Positions 7,852 through 14,530 of a stretch of DNA of 64,000 nt are shown in pieces. This DNA comes from an uncultured Duncaniella sp. (lineage in GTDB: Bacteria; Bacteroidota; Bacteroidia; Bacteroidales; Muribaculaceae): contig CAJTMJ010000006.1 in NCBI GenBank assembly GCA_910577335.1, positions 1 to 64,000 of the forward strand, given 5' to 3'. Below the pieces are notes generated by a model. The model was given only the letters and a program-made list of their open reading frames with translations, was not told where the DNA came from and did no database searches. The first letter of the stretch is position 1; the number at the start of each line of letters is the position of its first letter. The position numbers were made by a program, and so were the translations under genes.

Positions 7852-9108
7852 ATGAACAGAGTATTGATTGTTGATGCGTCATCCTCCGACTGTCGGATAA
7901 TGGCTGGCTTTTTGACAAAAGCCGGTTATGACCCGGTGACAGTGGAGGACCTTGACGCTGCAAAAGACGAGGTGGAGAAACTTCCACCGGGAGCGGTGAT
8001 TGTCACGGCAATGAAATTCACCCGTGGCACAGCGCAGGAGTTAATCAACTGGCAGAGGCGGGAGGGATACAAATTCCCCGTCATAGCCATAGTGGACAAC
8101 CTTAATCCGTTAGAGATTGCCGACGTGATGAAAGACGGCGGTGCCGTCAACATCGTGCAACGCCCGGCGATTGACAAGCAGCTTGTGGAGGTCGTGGGCA
8201 ACTATGCCCGACCCGAAAACACTGTACTTCTTCTCAATGACGAGCTGATACCGCGCCAGAGCGAGGCTTTCAGGAAAATCGGTCAGGCAATCCACACTAT
8301 CGCAGCCACTAATGCCAACTGCATAATCTTTGGCGAGTGCGGAACGGGTAAGGAGCAAATCGCCCGACAAATCTACCTGCAAAGCTTACGCGCACAGAAG
8401 CCATGCACGGTTATCGAAGCCGGAGGCGCGGCACTTGTCGGCAAACACGATCCTGCCACGTTTCGGAGCGAGATATACAACCGCATAGAAGGCTACTTCC
8501 AAAAATCTGACGGAGGCACAATCATTCTTAAAAATGTGCATTTGCTCACATTCGAGAATCAATCGGTATTGCTACATATCCTTGAAAACGAGCATCCCGA
8601 TGTTAGGGTGATATGCACAGCCGAGCCGGAACTTCTGGAAATGGTTGCGGCAAAGACATTCCGATCCAACCTTTTCTACATTCTCCGACAAGTTGACATA
8701 TCCGTGCCGCCACTACGGGAGGTCACTGAGGACATCGCGTCGTTGGCGGCATACTTCCTTACTCGTTATGCCGACAAGACCGGTAACCCGGTGAAACGCC
8801 TTGACGCATCAGCGGTAAAGGAATTGAGAATATACCCGTTCCCCGGCAACGTGCGAGAGCTGAAAGACGTAGTTCTTTTCGCCGCCTTCCACTCCAAAAC
8901 CGACACAATAACCGCCGCAGACCTCAATTTCAGCCAATCCGAGCCTGAAACAGACATCGGATATAAACTACAAGACCCGGCAGCGGAGAAAGCCAAAATA
9001 GTGGCGGCTTTGGAACAGGCGCAGGGCAACAAGATAATTGCAGCCAAGCTATTGAAAATCGACCGAAGCACACTCTATGTCAAGTTGCGCCAGTACGGAC
9101 TGAAATGA
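7852..9108 (+). CDS. Degenerate NtrC/RteB-like response regulator
   Basis: 418 residues in three domains. Receiver (1-120): RVLIVDAS keeps one acid (D8), but the phospho-acceptor position in VIVTAM is Thr52, and the conserved Lys is Arg in QRP. AAA+ (about 135-295): Walker A is intact (GECGTGKE, 161-168), Walker B reads GGTIILKNV with K227-N228 where Asp-Glu is expected, and no GAFTGA loop is present. The later motifs VPPLREVTEDI and FPGNVREL are kept. The C-terminal Fis-type HTH (380-418; NKIIAAKLLKIDRSTLYVKL) is intact. It therefore probably binds DNA without phosphorylation, ATP hydrolysis or sigma-54 remodelling (inference). No partner histidine kinase is adjacent. The frame is full length, so it is not an obvious pseudogene. 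Confidence 0.8.
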   Translation: MNRVLIVDASSSDCRIMAGFLTKAGYDPVTVEDLDAAKDEVEKLPPGAVIVTAMKFTRGTAQELINWQRREGYKFPVIAIVDNLNPLEIADVMKDGGAVNIVQRPAIDKQLVEVVGNYARPENTVLLLNDELIPRQSEAFRKIGQAIHTIAATNANCIIFGECGTGKEQIARQIYLQSLRAQKPCTVIEAGGAALVGKHDPATFRSEIYNRIEGYFQKSDGGTIILKNVHLLTFENQSVLLHILENEHPDVRVICTAEPELLEMVAAKTFRSNLFYILRQVDISVPPLREVTEDIASLAAYFLTRYADKTGNPVKRLDASAVKELRIYPFPGNVRELKDVVLFAAFHSKTDTITAADLNFSQSEPETDIGYKLQDPAAEKAKIVAALEQAQGNKIIAAKLLKIDRSTLYVKLRQYGLK

Positions 9109-9136
9109 GGGTATAGCAAATTTCGCTGAAAATTGC

Positions 9137-9144
9137 TACCTTTG
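9137..9144 (+). promoter_or_regulatory. -7 promoter element TACCTTTG of the island leader
   Basis: A TAnnTTTG match 29 bp after the regulator's stop. Its surroundings (AATtGCTAcCTTTGC) nearly repeat those at 13492-13506. Transcription would start near 9150 and read into the structured leader. Confidence 0.65.
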
Positions 9145-9149
9145 CACTT

Positions 9150-9366
9150 GAAATAGAAATAAGTATGTCCGAGGAGTCGGACATTTTGAACATACTTCAT
9201 AACATAACATCGCATTTTGTATAAGTAAAAATCTGGTACATTTTGACTTTTGGAGCAAATGCGTGATGCTTATGCTATGCACTTGCATAGCGTGCCGTCA
9301 CGTTCTCCAAAATAGGTTTTACCAGATACCTTACTTATGGCGTGATTTGGCACGCTTTTTTTATTG
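9150..9366 (+). ncRNA. Structured leader or small RNA with alternative hairpins and a terminator
   Basis: The 483-bp gap 9109-9591 is not empty. Downstream of the 9137 promoter there is a compact hairpin: AAGTAT (9161-9166) pairs with ATACTT (9192-9197), and inside it GTCCGA-GGAG-TCGGAC (9167-9182). A long interrupted stem spans 9221-9338: ATAAGTAA/TTACTTAT, ATCTGGTA/TACCAGAT, TTTTGGAG/CTCCAAAA, capped by GCTATGCA-CT-TGCATAGC (9274-9291). A terminator follows at 9340-9362. GCGTGCC (9290-9296) can pair instead with GGCACGC (9349-9355) and disrupt the terminator. It may be an attenuated leader of the operon starting at 9592, or a stand-alone sRNA; the sequence alone cannot decide. Confidence 0.55.
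9340..9362 (+). terminator. Intrinsic terminator of the island leader
   Basis: GCGTG (9340-9344), loop ATTTGG, CACGC (9351-9355), then seven T. It lies about 230 bp before the next gene, in the sense direction. Confidence 0.7.
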
Positions 9367-9531
9367 ATACTGAACAATCTTAATACCACTGAATTGTAGA
9401 ATAATCCGACAACTATCTATTGTTCCAACATTACCTTATTTTTAACCATTGTAAAATCTAAGATTGTATTTTCTTTGTTTCCAGTTAGTTGCTGATTTTA
9501 ACACATTCTTTTCATCGTTATTCCCAACCGC

Positions 9532-9590
9532 TCGGTTATAATTGCAAACGAGGCGCAAACCTCGCAAGTCTAACTAAAACATATAACCGA
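9532..9590 (+). promoter_or_regulatory. Inverted repeat over the translation start region of the xis-like operon
   Basis: TCGGTTATA (9532-9540) is repeated inverted as TATAACCGA (9582-9590), which ends 1 nt before the ATG at 9592. Between them is a small hairpin, CGAGG-CGCAAA-CCTCG (9549-9564). If transcribed, the outer stem would bury the start region. TATAATTG at 9537-9544 is a weak -7 candidate, so the repeat could equally be an operator. Confidence 0.5.
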
Positions 9591-9591
9591 A

Positions 9592-9834
9592 ATGGAAGTG
9601 ACAACACCCCCAAACTCTCCGGGCTTCAACAGGAAGCCGACAACCAAGTTCAAGAAACCAGCCCATAGGCGTAAGCATCCCGACAAGAAAAAGGCTGACA
9701 TATCCCGCAGCCAATTCACACCCGAATTCATCGCATGGTACGGTGTCTGCCGCTTCCTGATCTGCGTGGCAACAATCCTCGGCCCCGTGTTCTTCGACAA
9801 GCCGGAACCGGTAATATCCAAACCTGCCGAGTGA
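9592..9834 (+). CDS. Small basic membrane protein of the island
   Basis: 80 residues. The N-terminal 40 are rich in Lys, Arg, Pro and Asn (RKPTTKFKKPAHRRKHPDKK). One hydrophobic segment follows at about 46-66 (EFIAWYGVCRFLICVATILG), so it is probably a single-pass protein with a positively charged cytoplasmic tail. I do not recognise the family. It is the first gene of the presumed xis-like operon, 4 nt before the next start, and follows the inverted repeat at 9532-9590. The coding case rests on the operon spacing and the shared direction. Confidence 0.6.
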   Translation: MEVTTPPNSPGFNRKPTTKFKKPAHRRKHPDKKKADISRSQFTPEFIAWYGVCRFLICVATILGPVFFDKPEPVISKPAE

Positions 9835-9838
9835 GCCT

Positions 9839-10201
9839 ATGGAGAAGGCTGTAAACAGCGAGGCGGACTTCCAGACCGCAGTGATGGCACAACTCGCGCT
9901 CATAGAGGAAAGGGCAAGAAGCCCCGGCGGATATTCACCTCGACCCAGACTTTTCTATCACGGCGAGCCGATTATACTTCTTGATGATGTCGTAACCGGG
10001 CTTGATGTCAGCGAGAAAACGATAAGGCGATACCGTGACGCTGGAAAAATCACCGTCTATGAAAGCAAGGAAGGCAACATTAAATTCGTGCTGCAAAGCG
10101 ACTTCGATACCTTCCTTGAACAGACATTCATAAGTTCATCGCACCCCGACTACGGGGCGTTGAGAAAGAAAAACAAAAACGGCAGCAATGCCGGAATTTA
10201 A
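9839..10201 (+). CDS. Xis2d-like helix-turn-helix excision/DNA-binding protein
   Basis: 120 residues. A central MerR/excisionase-type winged HTH spans about 45-90 (PIILLDDVVTGLDVSEKTIR, then RYRDAGKITVYESKEGNIKF). The N-terminal helix (EADFQTAVMAQLALIEERA) may dimerise. Its position before a DUF3945 gene and a topoisomerase-like gene is that of Xis2d in CTnDOT-type elements. There such small proteins bend DNA at the attachment site and activate transfer genes. With no integrase here, a regulatory role within the cassette is more likely (inference). Confidence 0.72.
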   Translation: MEKAVNSEADFQTAVMAQLALIEERARSPGGYSPRPRLFYHGEPIILLDDVVTGLDVSEKTIRRYRDAGKITVYESKEGNIKFVLQSDFDTFLEQTFISSSHPDYGALRKKNKNGSNAGI

Positions 10202-10224
10202 TCACCACTAAATCATAATTCATT

Positions 10225-11640
10225 ATGGAACAGACTCCTGAAAAGGACGAGGTGCTGATTGCCCGCAACAATGAAACCGGGCAGGTAGGCGCGGTTGTCG
10301 GGCAGAACCCCGACGGCACTCCCAAAATGGCCGATGTAAAATCGACTCCGTTAAGCGAACTTGTAAAGTTCACCAAAGGGCAGAACCCCCTCGAAGCGTT
10401 CACCGCCAACTTCATGCGTCAGGCGAAGAACCCGACCACCTTCGGTATCTTCAAGATGTCAGCCGGGGATTACGAGGCTCTGGCAGAGCCTATGGCGGAA
10501 ATGCTCAACGACCCCGAAACCAACAAAGCAATGTTGGACAAATACCGGGTGGAAATGAATACTCCTGCCGCCAAAATCCAGCCCGTTGACCCGGACAAAA
10601 TTAACTGGGCAGAGGTGGAACAGCAATGGGGCATCAAGCGCGAGGATCTTGAAAAGGACGGAGCATTACAGCAGATGAAGTATCATCACAAGTCGCCCCA
10701 GCTCTATAAGGTCAATGACCCTGACAATCCCGGCGAAAAGATTGAGGCACGGCTCTCGTTCCGCTCCAATCCCGACGGCACATATTCACTCACGCCACAT
10801 TTCGTGAAGGAAGAACCGCAGCTTGACCGGCCTTTTAGGGGCTACACCTTCACCTCCGAGGACAAGGGGGCATTGACCAACACAGGCAACCTCGGCAAAG
10901 CCGTTGACCTCAAAGACCCGGTGACGGGCGAGGTGCAGAAATGCCTCGTGAGCATAGACCGCCTCACAAACGAAATCGAGTGCGTACCCGTCGATAAAAT
11001 CTATATCAAAAAGAATGTAGCCAATATAAATCTGACGATGCAGCAGATCGGCATCCTCAAAAGCGGCGGTCTAATCAAGGAACAGCACGTTGAACTCCCC
11101 AACGGCCAGAAATTCACAGCCGACCTGCAATACAACGCCTCCAAGCGTGACATCGCCTTTGTTAACTCGGCTTTATACCGTCAGGAGAACGAGCAGGAGG
11201 CAAAGCAGAGCCAGCAGCAGGGCGAGAAACAATCCGGGCATACGAGCCTCAAAGACAACTGGCACGACGCTGACGGCAAACCCAAGCGACTGTCGCAATG
11301 GTACCATATCCCGCTTGACGAGCAGAAACAGGCTGATTATCTCGCCGGGAAACAGGTGCTTGTCGGGGAAACCAAGGATATAAAAGGGAACGACTGCACG
11401 ATGTATCTCCAATACGACCCCAAAGAGCGCAAGCCCCAGACCACATGGGTATATCCCGACCGTGACAAGGTTGTGGGCATCGCCGAGGAACACAAGACGC
11501 AGGTAGCCGTCAACAACGACGGCAAGACCAACGAGGCGACCAAGAACATAAAAGAGCCGCTCAAGCGTGGCCAGACCGAGCCGAAGGACGACGCGCAGCA
11601 GAAAAAGCAGCAGCGCAAGCCCCGCACTCCGAAGCCGTAG
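10225..11640 (+). CDS. DUF4099/DUF3945 protein, Orf3-like
   Basis: 471 residues, cytoplasmic, no membrane segment. DUF4099 covers about 120-270 (INWAEVEQQWGIKREDLEKD, QLYKVNDPDNP). DUF3945 repeats follow (QIGILKSGGLIKEQHVELPN, QKFTADLQYNASKRDIAF; a second copy at about 375-420, LAGKQVLVGETKDIKG). The C-terminal 60 residues are Lys/Gln/Pro-rich and probably disordered. These domains occur almost only in Bacteroidetes conjugative elements, next to the topoisomerase gene. The molecular role is not established. It begins 23 nt after the HTH gene and closes with a 228-bp gap that holds the 11805 terminator. Confidence 0.78.
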   Translation: MEQTPEKDEVLIARNNETGQVGAVVGQNPDGTPKMADVKSTPLSELVKFTKGQNPLEAFTANFMRQAKNPTTFGIFKMSAGDYEALAEPMAEMLNDPETNKAMLDKYRVEMNTPAAKIQPVDPDKINWAEVEQQWGIKREDLEKDGALQQMKYHHKSPQLYKVNDPDNPGEKIEARLSFRSNPDGTYSLTPHFVKEEPQLDRPFRGYTFTSEDKGALTNTGNLGKAVDLKDPVTGEVQKCLVSIDRLTNEIECVPVDKIYIKKNVANINLTMQQIGILKSGGLIKEQHVELPNGQKFTADLQYNASKRDIAFVNSALYRQENEQEAKQSQQQGEKQSGHTSLKDNWHDADGKPKRLSQWYHIPLDEQKQADYLAGKQVLVGETKDIKGNDCTMYLQYDPKERKPQTTWVYPDRDKVVGIAEEHKTQVAVNNDGKTNEATKNIKEPLKRGQTEPKDDAQQKKQQRKPRTPKP

Positions 11641-11804
11641 CCGCCTCTCACCACTTTATCCGTTATCCACAGTCAATCCCGACTGCGATTCGCTGACACG
11701 TTTGCCGGAATTTAGCTGAAAATCCGACCACTGAATCCGCAAATCCACTGCGACCAATATCTCGCCTCCGGCAACCTGTCAATATCCAGACAAGTATCTC
11801 CACG

Positions 11805-11838
11805 ACACGGGGAGGCAGCGCGCACCTCCCCGTGTTTT
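11805..11838 (+). terminator. Strong intrinsic terminator between the Orf3-like and Exc-like genes
   Basis: An 11-bp perfect stem, ACACGGGGAGG (11805-11815) with CCTCCCCGTGT (11825-11835), then TTTT. The Exc-like gene would therefore need read-through or its own promoter; no clear TAnnTTTG box was seen in 11641-11868. Confidence 0.75.
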
Positions 11839-11868
11839 CAAAAATTCACCGACTAAACCCACAAAATT

Positions 11869-13461
11869 ATGACACAACTGATTATATGCGAGAAATACCG
11901 CATAGCGAGAGCCGTCGCCAAAGCATTGAAGGCGACAAGGAAACTCCGTCACGGAGTATATGCCAACGAGGAAATCACCGTGGCATTCGTAAGAAAGGAC
12001 TTCATCAAGCCGATACCGCTGTCGGAAATGGCAGACGGCAGCCTGCCTTTCGTGCCGGCCAAATATAGGATGTCGGTCAATGACAAAATAACCGACCGCA
12101 GACTGAAACGCCTGTTCCGCAGCGCAAGGGAAGTCATCTTCGCATCCGGCGAAGGAGCGGAGGCACAGGCACGCTTCTTCAACCTATGCCGCCACTTCCG
12201 TGTCGGACAACCCACAAGCCGGATGTGGCTCACCAATTCGGACTATCAGGCGATACGGCAGATATACGCCAAACGTGAGAAAGGGCGCGTGCTGCACGAC
12301 CTCGCACAAGCCGGACTGGTCAACAACGGTATGGAACTGTTGTTCGGCTATAATTTCAGCCGTGTCCTCGACCGCTGGTATTACCACGGCAAATCGCTGA
12401 CCCGTCAGGAGGCAATCACAATGTCCTTTCTCGGCGATGTGTTCAACGAGTACGAGGAATACATCAACGGCGCACCGCAGTATCATATAACCCTTGTCAG
12501 TGGCGGGCTGTGCCTTGCATCAGGCAAGACATGGAACAGCCAAGAGGAATGTAAGGCGGTAATAGACACCATAGAAACAGGCGTTACCGTAAAGGCGGAA
12601 ATGACGGTGGAGGAAACGACAGTCCCGGCATTGTCGCCACATACGATGACAACACTCCAAATGGATGCCTTTGACAATCTCGGCTATATGCCGGTCAAGA
12701 CCATAGCGGTAGCAAACTGCCTGTACGAGAGAGGCATAATAACATCGCCCTTCACACATAACCCCGACATGGGCATAATGCCCCTGCGACCGCTGCCGCC
12801 TTACTCGTCGGAAAACGAGCGAAAGCTCTACAACCTGATTGCAGGGCGCACGGATGCGGCGACACTCACGCCCGAAGTACGTCAGGTTGCCACCGTCAAA
12901 GCGGAGATTGCAGGGGTGGAATTCTCCTACTCATGGGAAATCAAGGAGCCGAAGCCCGGATACGTCGGCTCATCAAGGCAGGATTTCACCATACAAGGAA
13001 CGTCGGTGGTGCCGGTGGAGCGTGAAACACCTCATGAGCTGTTCGGCTTCTCCGCAGTCCTCTACAATCTTCAGAAGATGCTGGCGGCGACTGACACATA
13101 CGCCCATGCCCGTATGCCTTACAGCGGCTATGACCATGAATGGGGAACCGCCATAGAGGGGCTTGCCAAAAAGGGCTTCATCGACATAGACAGCGACGGT
13201 ATCATCAGCCTGACCGATGAAGGGCGGCGACTTGCCACAGACATTGCCCCATACGACCTTTGCGACGCACTGCGAAGCCCGAAATTCAGCCCCGACGCAG
13301 TCCTTCTCGGTGACATGAAAGGACGTCAGGCTGTCGCCAACTTCGAGAAATGTCTCACCGCCACCGTCGGCGACATACTCAAATATGTGCCGAAAGAGGG
13401 CAACGGTGACACCCCGGAAGGCGAAATCACGGATGAAATTCAGGCGCTGCCCGAAAAATAG
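11869..13461 (+). CDS. Topoisomerase III-like (Exc-like) protein lacking catalytic residues
   Basis: 530 residues, shorter than ordinary topoisomerase III. The N-terminal toprim fold is recognisable (LIICEKYRIARAVAKAL, which keeps the first Glu), but the usual ATDADREGE-type motif reads FASGEGAEA (91-99), so both toprim aspartates are gone. The conserved TTLQ...A...LGY block (261-273) leads to IITSPFTHN (290-298), where other enzymes have the ITYPRTDS motif. The catalytic Tyr is Ser293 and the following Arg is Phe. Strand passage is therefore not expected. CTnDOT Exc is a topoisomerase whose activity, as I recall, was reported to be dispensable for excision, which would fit a structural role. 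The frame is intact, arguing for a retained function. Confidence 0.78.
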   Translation: MTQLIICEKYRIARAVAKALKATRKLRHGVYANEEITVAFVRKDFIKPIPLSEMADGSLPFVPAKYRMSVNDKITDRRLKRLFRSAREVIFASGEGAEAQARFFNLCRHFRVGQPTSRMWLTNSDYQAIRQIYAKREKGRVLHDLAQAGLVNNGMELLFGYNFSRVLDRWYYHGKSLTRQEAITMSFLGDVFNEYEEYINGAPQYHITLVSGGLCLASGKTWNSQEECKAVIDTIETGVTVKAEMTVEETTVPALSPHTMTTLQMDAFDNLGYMPVKTIAVANCLYERGIITSPFTHNPDMGIMPLRPLPPYSSENERKLYNLIAGRTDAATLTPEVRQVATVKAEIAGVEFSYSWEIKEPKPGYVGSSRQDFTIQGTSVVPVERETPHELFGFSAVLYNLQKMLAATDTYAHARMPYSGYDHEWGTAIEGLAKKGFIDIDSDGIISLTDEGRRLATDIAPYDLCDALRSPKFSPDAVLLGDMKGRQAVANFEKCLTATVGDILKYVPKEGNGDTPEGEITDEIQALPEK

Positions 13462-13497
13462 GCGCTGATCCATAGCGCATAATCCGATAAAAATCGC

Positions 13498-13505
13498 TAA
13501 CTTTG
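13498..13505 (+). promoter_or_regulatory. -7 promoter element TAACTTTG, twin of the 9137 promoter
   Basis: AATcGCTAaCTTTGCcACTGAA at 13492-13513 (given in pieces: AATCGCTAACTTTGC, CACTGAA) matches the 9131 region at nearly every base. It is followed by the 13554 terminator and then the HTH gene. Confidence 0.65.
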
Positions 13506-13553
13506 CCACTGAATCGCAGTCATAATTTATTTTGATTGTGGATTTAGTGGTGA

Positions 13554-13584
13554 GTCGGCGGGAGGGATACCCGCCGACTTTTTT
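13554..13584 (+). terminator. Leader terminator before the second HTH gene
   Basis: A 9-bp perfect stem, GTCGGCGGG (13554-13562) with CCCGCCGAC (13570-13578), then six T. It lies between the 13498 promoter and the ATG at 13625, so it would stop most transcripts before the gene unless relieved. Confidence 0.75.
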
Positions 13585-13624
13585 CAACTATCCATATCCC
13601 ACCCACCACTCAATCCACCCATAC

Positions 13625-13933
13625 ATGACTGATATAATTTCATTAGTAAACAATGGAGGTCGTGGCATAATCGTGTCTTTGACGGCAGGAGATTTGTCAG
13701 ACCTTCTCGATAACGCCATCGCAAAGGCGAAAGACGAAATCTTGCCGACAATGGTAAGTGCCGCACAGGAAGATCTGCTCACGAAAAAGGAAGTGATGAA
13801 AAAGTTTGGTGTCTGCGACACCACCTTGTGGCACTGGCGTAACAAAGGCTATCTCGAAGCCGTCAAAGTAGGACGCAAGGTTTGTTATCGCAGGAGCGAA
13901 GTTGAACGAGTAATCAAACTGCGCGTTCAGTAA
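13625..13933 (+). CDS. Excisionase-type helix-turn-helix protein
   Basis: 102 residues. The C-terminal half is an HTH_17/excisionase domain (LLTKKEVMKKFGVCDTTLWH, then WRNKGYLEAVKVGRK and a YRRSEVERVI wing). The N-terminal half (MTDIISLVNNGGRG) has no known motif. The ATG at 13625 is chosen because any upstream start would read through the 13554 terminator hairpin. Such proteins shift integrases to excision or act as small repressors. It is the last gene of the island, with a hairpin at 13952 and the tRNA cluster beyond. Confidence 0.75.
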   Translation: MTDIISLVNNGGRGIIVSLTAGDLSDLLDNAIAKAKDEILPTMVSAAQEDLLTKKEVMKKFGVCDTTLWHWRNKGYLEAVKVGRKVCYRRSEVERVIKLRVQ

Positions 13934-13951
13934 GAATCTTCTAATCCAAAT

Positions 13952-13987
13952 ATGGCGAGGGTAGCTGTTATAGGCTATCCTTGCCAT
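13952..13987 (+). terminator. Imperfect hairpin after the island's last gene
   Basis: ATGGC.AGG.TAGC (13952-13964) pairs with GCTA.CC.TGCCAT (13974-13987), followed by TTTG. A plausible terminator. Confidence 0.5.
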
Positions 13988-14109
13988 TTGTTGGTTTTGA
14001 GATATGATGACGGTTAAATGAAGCCGTTTATTTCAACAAACTTTAACATTCAATAATGCCCAAACATTTAATTATCTCGATTGAATAGGCGTAAAAAAGA
14101 TTAAAAAGC

Positions 14110-14159
14110 GGGGACAAAAATTCGTAGAAAGAAAATTGGGGGACAAAATGGGGACAAAA
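14110..14159 (+). repeat. Three direct copies of GGGGACAAAA
   Basis: Copies at 14110-14119, 14139-14148 and 14150-14159, between the island and the 3' end of tRNA-Leu. Short repeats of this kind beside a tRNA are reminiscent of recombinase arm or core sites, but no integrase and no second att copy are in view. The rest of 13988-14167 is AT-rich and shows nothing else. Confidence 0.5.
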
Positions 14160-14167
14160 ATAAAAAG

Positions 14168-14210
14168 AGAAAATCCTAAGTGTTTGAAATTCAAACACTT
14201 AGGATTTTCT
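14168..14210 (-). terminator. Terminator of the tRNA operon (21-bp perfect inverted repeat)
   Basis: Arms 14168-14188 and 14190-14210 are perfectly complementary around a single centre base. Downstream on the minus strand comes a T-rich run (CTCTTTTTATTTTTG). The repeat starts 3 nt beyond the tRNA-Leu 3' end. Confidence 0.75.
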
Positions 14211-14212
14211 AA

Positions 14213-14298
14213 GGTGTCCGAGATGAGATTCGAACTCACACAGCCTTACGACCACTACCCCCTCAAAGTAGCGTGTCTACCAATTCCACCACCCGGAC
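14213..14298 (-). tRNA. tRNA-Leu(GAG)
   Basis: The minus strand reads GTCCGGG at 14298 and ends CTCGGAC plus discriminator A. It has a leucine-type long variable arm and T-loop GTTCGAATC. The anticodon stem CTACT/GGTAG encloses the loop TTGAGGG, giving anticodon GAG. The CCA tail is not fully encoded. It is the last tRNA of a three-gene operon, and its 3' end faces the accessory island, the usual geometry of an integrated element. Confidence 0.93.
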
Positions 14299-14337
14299 TT
14301 GAAATGTCTGCCAAGTCAATACTTGAGTAATTCTTAG

Positions 14338-14410
14338 AGCGAAAAACGGGACTCGAACCCGCGACCCCAACCTTGGCAAGGTTGTGCTCTACCAACTGAG
14401 CTATTTTCGC
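14338..14410 (-). tRNA. tRNA-Gly(GCC), copy 2
   Basis: The minus strand starts GCGAAAATAGCTCAG. The anticodon stem CAACC/GGTTG encloses TTGCCAA, giving GCC. The acceptor closes with TTTTCGC and discriminator T, normal for tRNA-Gly. The CCA is not encoded. Identical to the copy at 14458-14530. Confidence 0.95.
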
Positions 14411-14457
14411 GAGTTTTGTTTTCCTCGACAGACTTTAATATTTTAATGTTCTCTTAG

Positions 14458-14530
14458 AGCGAAAAACGGGACTCGAACCCGCGACCCCAACCTTGGCAAG
14501 GTTGTGCTCTACCAACTGAGCTATTTTCGC
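14458..14530 (-). tRNA. tRNA-Gly(GCC), copy 1
   Basis: Identical in sequence to 14338-14410 and offset by exactly 120 bp, a tandem duplication. It is the promoter-proximal gene of the Gly-Gly-Leu operon. Confidence 0.95.

Larger units (their letters stand above)
7852..13987. mobile_element. CTnDOT-like regulatory/excision module without integrase or transfer genes
   Basis: Co-directional genes run in this order: RteB/NtrC-like regulator, small membrane protein, Xis-type HTH protein, DUF4099/DUF3945 protein (Orf3-like), topoisomerase III-like protein (Exc-like), and a second Xis-type HTH protein. This matches the order of rteB and the xis2c-xis2d-orf3-exc block of CTnDOT conjugative elements (established knowledge, recalled). 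By eye the block is richer in G+C than its flanks. It ends about 230 bp from the 3' end of tRNA-Leu, a usual integration target. No integrase, relaxase, coupling protein or tra gene is present. It is either a decayed island or a stand-alone domesticated cassette. The left border cannot be fixed; 7791-7851 is the best guess. Confidence 0.6.

Noticed and set aside
13532..13624. Extension of the second HTH gene to an upstream non-ATG start
   Set aside because: The added residues are encoded by the terminator hairpin and its T run, and look unlike protein sequence.
7852..14210. A complete conjugative element or prophage
   Set aside because: No integrase, relaxase, coupling ATPase, tra, capsid or terminase gene is present on either strand.
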